A program made the position numbers and the translations under genes. Positions 6,036-10,133 of a DNA stretch of 10,133 nt are shown here, piece by piece. The DNA comes from Bacteroidales bacterium. Its GTDB lineage: Bacteria > Bacteroidota > Bacteroidia > Bacteroidales > UBA4417. The notes under the pieces were generated by a model that saw only the letters and a list, made by a program, of their open reading frames with translations, made no database searches and was not told the origin of the DNA. Where the stretch lies: NCBI GenBank assembly GCA_025350385.1, contig JANXXZ010000068.1, positions 1-10,133 of the forward strand, written 5' to 3'. The stretch's first letter is position 1. The number at the start of each line of letters is the position of its first letter.

Positions 6036-6221
6036 ATGCCAAATCCAAAACACCGGTTTTCAAAAACCAGAACGGCAAAACGCAGGACGCATTACAAACT
6101 TGAAGCTCCTACTTTTGTAGCATGTTCCAATTGCGGCACATCGGTTCTTTATCACCGCGTATGCCCTGAATGTGGCTTTTATAAAGGCCGCTTAGCCATT
6201 GAAAAAAATACCACAGCTTAA
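6036..6221 (+). CDS. rpmF: 50S ribosomal protein L32 (zinc-binding form)
   Basis: This 61-residue protein is bL32, a small component of the large ribosomal subunit. It begins MPNPKHRFSKTRTAKRRTHY, the typical basic L32 N-terminus. It carries a four-cysteine zinc ribbon, Cys30/Cys33 and Cys43/Cys46, so it is the zinc-containing version and not the cysteine-free paralog that replaces it under zinc limitation in some bacteria. The length is normal for the lineage. It sits 19 bp after the DUF177 gene and 46 bp before plsX, the order found in most bacterial phyla. Confidence 0.98.
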   Translation: MPNPKHRFSKTRTAKRRTHYKLEAPTFVACSNCGTSVLYHRVCPECGFYKGRLAIEKNTTA

Positions 6222-6267
6222 TTAAGCCGGTTAATTCAAAATGCCAAATAAACCAAAGGATTCTTAA

Positions 6268-7230
6268 ATGAGAATCGGATTGGATGTAATGGGAGGTGAT
6301 TTTGCACCCATTGCTGCCATTGATGGAGCAATGCTGGCGCAGAAGGAGTTATCTCCCGGGGACCGGATTATGCTTATTGGTTCCGAACCGCTCATCAGGA
6401 CGATGTTGCTTGACCGCGGCGTTGATCCTGCTGTTTTTGATATTGTGCATGCTCCCGATACTATCGGGATGGGCGAACATCCTACCAAAGCACTGATCAA
6501 GAAACCTGAATCAAGCATAGGAATCGGGTTTCACCTGCTTAAGCATAAAAAAATCGATGCATTTGCCAGTGCCGGCAATAGCGGTGCAATGTTAGTCGGT
6601 TCCATTTTCAGCGTCAATACCATACAGGGAATAATCAGGCCATGCACATCAGCTGTTTTCCCCCAGGAAAATGGCGGGGTAAATCTTATGATTGACATAG
6701 GTACTAATCCCGATGCAAAGCCTGATATGATGTACCAATTTGCAGTTATTGGTTCTATCTATGCCAGGTACGTTCACCACGTTTCCAAACCCCGTGTCGG
6801 ACTGCTTAATATCGGTGAAGAGGAAGAAAAGGGCAATATCAATTGCCAGTCCGCCTTTCACCTCATGAAGGAATCAAAAGATTTTAATTTCATTGGGAAT
6901 ATTGAAGGGCGTGATTTATTGAAGAACAAAGCAGATGTGGTGGTCTGCGATGGTTATACCGGCAATATTGTTCTTAAAACCATTGAATCGGTTTACCATA
7001 TCCTGGACAAGCGTAACCTGATGGATGCTTATTTCAGCCGGTTCAATTACGAAAATTATGGCGGCACACCTATTTTAGGAATTAACGGGACAGTGATAAT
7101 GGGTCATGGCATATCGAATGATATTGCTATAAAGAACATGATTTTACTTGGGCGCGAAGTTTTTATTGCCCGACTGTCAGGCAAAATCAGGAGCGCTCTG
7201 CTCCAGATAGCAGGTGAAAAGAATCTTTAA
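6268..7230 (+). CDS. plsX: Phosphate acyltransferase PlsX
   Basis: PlsX transfers an acyl group from acyl-ACP to inorganic phosphate. The acyl-phosphate then feeds PlsY for phosphatidic acid synthesis at the membrane. The 320-residue protein starts MRIGLDVMGGDFAP, with the family MGGD at 8-11. It then shows SAGNSGA, LNIGEEEEKGN, and NIEGRDLL followed by DVVVCDGYTGNIVLK, all PlsX signatures in the expected order. The length is near the usual 320-350. The ATG at 6268 is preceded by AAAGGA (6255-6260), the clearest Shine-Dalgarno-like sequence in the window, 7 nt away. It lies between rpmF and fabH, linking membrane lipid synthesis to ribosome production in one transcript. Confidence 0.97.
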   Translation: MRIGLDVMGGDFAPIAAIDGAMLAQKELSPGDRIMLIGSEPLIRTMLLDRGVDPAVFDIVHAPDTIGMGEHPTKALIKKPESSIGIGFHLLKHKKIDAFASAGNSGAMLVGSIFSVNTIQGIIRPCTSAVFPQENGGVNLMIDIGTNPDAKPDMMYQFAVIGSIYARYVHHVSKPRVGLLNIGEEEEKGNINCQSAFHLMKESKDFNFIGNIEGRDLLKNKADVVVCDGYTGNIVLKTIESVYHILDKRNLMDAYFSRFNYENYGGTPILGINGTVIMGHGISNDIAIKNMILLGREVFIARLSGKIRSALLQIAGEKNL

Positions 7231-7315
7231 TAAGTAAAAAAAATGAAAGCAAATATATCCTGAAGCCGGATGTACTGCCATTTAGAAACTACAACTATTC
7301 CATCCCCTACAATTA

Positions 7316-8314
7316 ATGACAAAATTTAACGCAGCAATTACAGGAATAGCAGCATATCTCCCCGAATATATTCTTACGAATGACGAACTCAGCCTGATGG
7401 TCGATACCAACGATGAATGGATCATGACCAGGATCGGGATTAAAGAAAGACGAATTTTGAAAGGAGAAGGACTGGGTTCTTCTTTTATGGGTGCTGAAGC
7501 CGTAGCTGCATTACTTGCCAAAACCAATACCCGGCCTGAAGAGATTGATTTGTTGATTTGTGCCACGGTAACTCCCGATCATGCTTTCCCGGCTACGGCA
7601 AACATTATCAGCGAAAAAACCGGGATTAAAAATGCCTTTAGTTTTGACATCAACGCAGCCTGTTCCGGTTTCATTTTTGCCCTCACCGTTGCAATGCAAT
7701 TTGTTGAAAACGGAAAATTCAAAAAAGTAATTGTTGTGGGCGCTGATAAGATGTCTTCAATAACTGATTATACGGATCGTGCAACCTGTCCTCTTTTTGG
7801 CGACGCTGCCTCAGCAGTTTTACTGGAACCTACAACCGAAAATTTAGGAATCCTTGACTCAATACTGTATACCGACGGAGTAGGTTTTAACCATTTACAT
7901 ATGAAAGCCGGCGGCAGCGCCAAACCTTCTACGCATGCTACGGTGGATGCCCGAGAACATTATATTTACCAGGAAGGACAAGCCGTTTTTAAATGGGCTG
8001 TTTCAAAAATGGCCGATGTTTCCGTAGAGATGATGGAAAAACATAATCTGAGTGCTGTGGATCTTGCCTGGCTGGTTCCTCACCAGGCTAATCTTCGTAT
8101 TATCGACGCTGTTGCCAACCGAATGGGCCTTTCGAAAGAAAAAGTAATGATTAACATTCATAAATACGGCAACACTACCTCCGCAACAATTCCCTTATGC
8201 CTTTGGGAGTGGGAAAACCAGTTACATAAAGGCGATAATATCATTCTTTCCGCTTTCGGAGGAGGCTTTACCTGGGGATCAGTTTACCTCAAGTGGGCTT
8301 ACGATCCTAAATAG
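7316..8314 (+). CDS. fabH: 3-oxoacyl-[ACP] synthase III (FabH)
   Basis: FabH condenses an acyl-CoA starter with malonyl-ACP and so starts fatty acid synthesis; in Bacteroidota it often accepts branched starters. The 332-residue protein has the complete triad: Cys116 in INAACSGF, His256 in VPHQANLR and Asn286 in YGNTTSA. These correspond to Cys112, His244 and Asn274 of E. coli FabH. The early DEWIMTRIGIKERR block (33-46) and the GGGFTWG near the C-terminus are also typical. Starter preference cannot be read from the sequence. The ATG at 7316 lies 85 bp after plsX with no promoter box in between. The operon appears to end here, because the next gene is 372 bp away with its own promoter box. Confidence 0.96.
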   Translation: MTKFNAAITGIAAYLPEYILTNDELSLMVDTNDEWIMTRIGIKERRILKGEGLGSSFMGAEAVAALLAKTNTRPEEIDLLICATVTPDHAFPATANIISEKTGIKNAFSFDINAACSGFIFALTVAMQFVENGKFKKVIVVGADKMSSITDYTDRATCPLFGDAASAVLLEPTTENLGILDSILYTDGVGFNHLHMKAGGSAKPSTHATVDAREHYIYQEGQAVFKWAVSKMADVSVEMMEKHNLSAVDLAWLVPHQANLRIIDAVANRMGLSKEKVMINIHKYGNTTSATIPLCLWEWENQLHKGDNIILSAFGGGFTWGSVYLKWAYDPK

Positions 8315-8354
8315 CATTATTTTGTTTCCCTTCCACACCCGAAAATATAGGGGC

Positions 8355-8388
8355 AAATTCAGGGAATTTCCAGTCTGAAATTTTACTT
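8355..8388 (+). terminator. Possible terminator of the fabH operon
   Basis: AAATTCAG (8355-8362) pairs with CTGAAATTT (8375-8383) if one A is bulged. The loop contains a smaller GGAA/TTCC dyad, and the sequence continues TTTTACTT. It lies 40 bp after the fabH stop. The stem is AT-rich, so as an intrinsic terminator it is weak. Confidence 0.3.
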
Positions 8389-8660
8389 GTTTCACGCATA
8401 TACTTTACCGGTAAGAAGGTAACTATTTTTATAACTTGCATGCAATGGAATACTTAAATCAATTCAAATTTGCGGGTAGCTTCATTTCTCTCCAAATTGA
8501 AATTAACATTTTTTAATACTTTTTTCAACCCATTTTTATGCTGCTTGTATCCTTTATTGCTCTAGTGAACCCTTAATAACATAATTTATAATTTAAGATC
8601 AAATAGCAACAGAATGAACCATTTGCAAAATCTAATGTTCATAAGCACATAGATTTATTG

Positions 8661-8668
8661 TATCTTTG
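8661..8668 (+). promoter_or_regulatory. -7 box for the glucosaminidase gene
   Basis: TATCTTTG is an exact TAnnTTTG match. About 20 bp upstream there is only a TGTTC (8636-8640), a poor -33 element. A start of transcription near 8673 would leave a leader of about 14 nt before the ATG at 8687. Confidence 0.55.
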
Positions 8669-8686
8669 ATAATTAAACCCATATAC

Positions 8687-9223
8687 ATGACAATAAACCG
8701 AATAAGCCTAATTAGCGCCTTTGTCCTGGTTTTCAGGATTTTAGCGCATAGTCAGGATAATACGGCCAGCTATATTGAAAAACACAAGCTTTTAGCCATT
8801 AATTTGATGCGTGAGTACTCAATTCCTGCCAGTGTAATCCTGGGAATTGCAGTGATTGAAAGCGGTGCAGGAACTTCTGCTTTATGCCGCCAGTTTAACA
8901 ATCATTTTGGTATTGTTGGTAAAAATTACAACGCGGTCAAAAAACTTGGCCGTCATACGAATTATAAAGAATACACCAGTGATACTGAGTCTTTCAGGCA
9001 TTTTTGTGAAGTAATAGCCCGAAAACCTTTTTACAGGAAATTGCGCAACAATCCTGATCAACGATCGTGGGTTACAGCTATCAGGAAATCGGGGTATGCA
9101 ACAGCTGCCAAAACCTGGAGCAGAAGGGTGGAATTTGCGATCCAGAAATTTAATCTGACAGATATTGACCTTTCGGTGGATCCGCTAAACGAAACCGCAA
9201 GGCTTTTCACTTCGTTTGAATAA
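8687..9223 (+). CDS. Small secreted GH73-type glucosaminidase (peptidoglycan hydrolase)
   Basis: This 178-residue protein resembles the GH73 / mannosyl-glycoprotein endo-beta-N-acetylglucosaminidase family, which cuts between GlcNAc and MurNAc in peptidoglycan. Residues 1 to about 22 look like a signal peptide (Arg5, hydrophobic 6-16), although Arg17 is unusual. Next come IPASVILGIAVIESGAGTS, with Glu58 as the expected catalytic acid, then NNHFGI (71-76) and SGYAT (135-139), all family marks. The domain ends near residue 160, and no LysM or other wall-binding module follows, although many relatives carry one. An in-frame TTG at 8666 would add seven residues, but it lies inside the -7 box, so ATG 8687 is preferred. 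The gene stands alone and converges on the PHP gene 46 bp away. The family is likely; the specificity is inferred. Confidence 0.82.
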   Translation: MTINRISLISAFVLVFRILAHSQDNTASYIEKHKLLAINLMREYSIPASVILGIAVIESGAGTSALCRQFNNHFGIVGKNYNAVKKLGRHTNYKEYTSDTESFRHFCEVIARKPFYRKLRNNPDQRSWVTAIRKSGYATAAKTWSRRVEFAIQKFNLTDIDLSVDPLNETARLFTSFE

Positions 9224-9269
9224 TTCCGGAGATACCTACCGGTAAATTCTTTAATATGTCCTCATTCCA

Positions 9270-10109
9270 TCAACAGGGATAGCTTTCCCATTGATGATTG
9301 GAAAATCTTACCAATTCCCTTATTCCGGCTTCCTTAACTAATGAAAGGGCTTGGTCGAAGGCTCCGTCAACTTCCGGCGGGTGATGGGCATCGGAATTAA
9401 TCATAACAGGGATATTCAACAGCATAATTTGTTTCAGGATACCAGGCCCCGGGTATGTGGTGTCCGAGCGCTTTTTATAAATACCCCTTGTATTTACTTC
9501 TACAATTACTCCTTTTTCTTTAATTAGTTGTAGCGTTCCTGAAACCAAATCACGGTACCATGCTTCATCCCCGGTAAAATACCGTCTACGGTTATGCATC
9601 TTGATTTTATCTATATGTCCGATGATATCGAACCGCTGTGTTTCAAGCATATCGTTGACCTGCCTGTAATAGGCGGCAACCGCTTTACGTATATCGCCAC
9701 CGAATATTTCTTTCAGGCCGCTGTCGTAGGTAAGAGCAAGGGGTCCGTCAATAAACCAGAGATCTTCTTTTCCACTATTCCTCACCAGGTGAACCGAGCC
9801 AATGGAATAGTCGAGTCCGAACCCGGTAGTAAGAGATTCAAAATCCTCCATGATTCCAGGGATATAATCCATCTCCATACCCAAAACTAGTTCAATTTGT
9901 CCCTTGTACCGGGCTTTGAGTGCAGCGAACAAGGATAGGTATTCTTCCTTCTTTTCTTCTTTAAACGAAAAATTGTTATCGAAAGGCAATGGTGAATGTT
10001 CCGTAAATCCAAGCAGGTCAAAACCCAGGCTGATAGCCTGCCGGATGTATTCTTCCGGATGGGAGTTCCCGTCGGAGTAATAAGAGTGGGTGTGGTGGTT
10101 GGTTAGCAT
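9270..10109 (-). CDS. PHP-family phosphatase, histidinol-phosphatase (HisJ/HisK) type
   Basis: This 279-residue protein is a complete PHP-domain metallophosphoesterase. The metal ligands can be read off in order: HTH (His6, His8), Asp13, His38 in TEHSPLP, Glu79 in GMEMDYIP, His107 in GSVH, His165 and Asp167 in GHIDKIK, and Asp240 and His242 in NSDAHHP. The size and the TEHSPLP and GHIDKIK blocks fit the HisJ/HisK branch, which removes phosphate from histidinol phosphate in histidine synthesis. No his genes are nearby, so another phosphate ester is possible. The ATG at 10107-10109 has no Shine-Dalgarno, and its first two bases belong to a 7-bp repeat. The gene converges with the glucosaminidase gene. 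Confidence 0.88.
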   Translation of the reverse strand: MLTNHHTHSYYSDGNSHPEEYIRQAISLGFDLLGFTEHSPLPFDNNFSFKEEKKEEYLSLFAALKARYKGQIELVLGMEMDYIPGIMEDFESLTTGFGLDYSIGSVHLVRNSGKEDLWFIDGPLALTYDSGLKEIFGGDIRKAVAAYYRQVNDMLETQRFDIIGHIDKIKMHNRRRYFTGDEAWYRDLVSGTLQLIKEKGVIVEVNTRGIYKKRSDTTYPGPGILKQIMLLNIPVMINSDAHHPPEVDGAFDQALSLVKEAGIRELVRFSNHQWESYPC

Positions 10110-10133
10110 TTCGGATTATTGATTTCGGATTTC
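10108..10133. repeat. Heptamer tandem repeat, ATTTCGG type, at the PHP gene start
   Basis: ATTTCGG occurs at 10108 and 10122, with ATTATTG at 10115 between them. ATTTC at 10129 continues the register to the window edge. Equivalently, the 10-mer ATTTCGGATT recurs with a 14-bp period. On the minus strand the repeat forms the whole visible leader of the PHP gene, and its last unit supplies the A and T of the ATG. The array may continue beyond the window. Confidence 0.7.

Larger units (their letters stand above)
8315..8686. other. AT-rich gap after fabH
   Basis: This 372-bp stretch has no ORF of note. It contains a weak terminator-like hairpin (8355-8383), a perfect 10-bp palindrome TTACCGGTAA (8405-8414), and an imperfect AT-rich inverted repeat (8461-8472 with 8493-8504, 10 of 12 matching, 20-nt loop). 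The promoter box of the next gene lies at its right end. The stretch from about 8505 to 8635 shows nothing I can interpret. Confidence 0.6.

Noticed and set aside
6110..6117. TACTTTTG as an internal promoter within rpmF
   Set aside because: It is coding sequence and has no TTTG at 19-21 bp upstream.
6220..6236. AATTAA-GCCGG-TTAATT dyad between rpmF and plsX, as a terminator or attenuator
   Set aside because: The stem contains only A and T pairs and would be too unstable; plsX is expected to be co-transcribed.

Overview
The window reads as a chromosomal segment from a member of the Bacteroidota, most likely a Bacteroidales/Marinilabiliales-type organism. Three things support this. The gene set includes a secreted C69 dipeptidase, a standalone cysC/cysD/cysN set and a DUF177-rpmF-plsX-fabH operon. 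The best promoter-like sequences match the Bacteroidota form, TTTG then about 20 bp then TAnnTTTG. Start codons generally lack a Shine-Dalgarno sequence. The proteins are intact, and I see no tRNA, rRNA, CRISPR array, transposase or phage gene. The lineage call comes from recognising families, not from a search.

Left half (1-5106), all on the minus strand. Transcription runs leftward from about 5128 through cysC (APS kinase, 4501-5106), cysD and cysN (the two ATP sulfurylase subunits, 3467-4372 and 2030-3304), and then a secreted C69 peptidase (170-1846). Together the cys products convert sulfate and ATP to APS and then PAPS. No permease, CysQ, PAPS reductase or sulfite reductase is present here, so the window does not show whether PAPS is reduced to sulfide or used for sulfation.

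Centre (5107-5446). This is a 340-bp divergent control region with two nearly mirror-image promoters. Each has a TAATTTTG -7 box, and each box ends 26 nt before a GTG start.

Right half (5447-8314), plus strand. DUF177/YceD, rpmF (L32), plsX and fabH form the conserved ribosome/fatty-acid operon. A 372-bp AT-rich gap follows, then a small secreted GH73-type glucosaminidase (8687-9223) with its own TAnnTTTG box. A convergent PHP-family histidinol-phosphatase-like gene (9270-10109, minus) closes the window.

The least explained structure is a set of degenerate 7-bp-period tandem repeats in spacers that touch gene ends: 137-171, 1856-1876, 1900-1920, 1943-1977, 3433-3460 and 10108-10133. Some heptamer words recur 8 kb apart. 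In two cases the repeats supply the untranslated leader directly before a start codon, and in one they supply part of the start codon itself. I see no new defence or enzymatic system; this repeat class is the best candidate for something undescribed.
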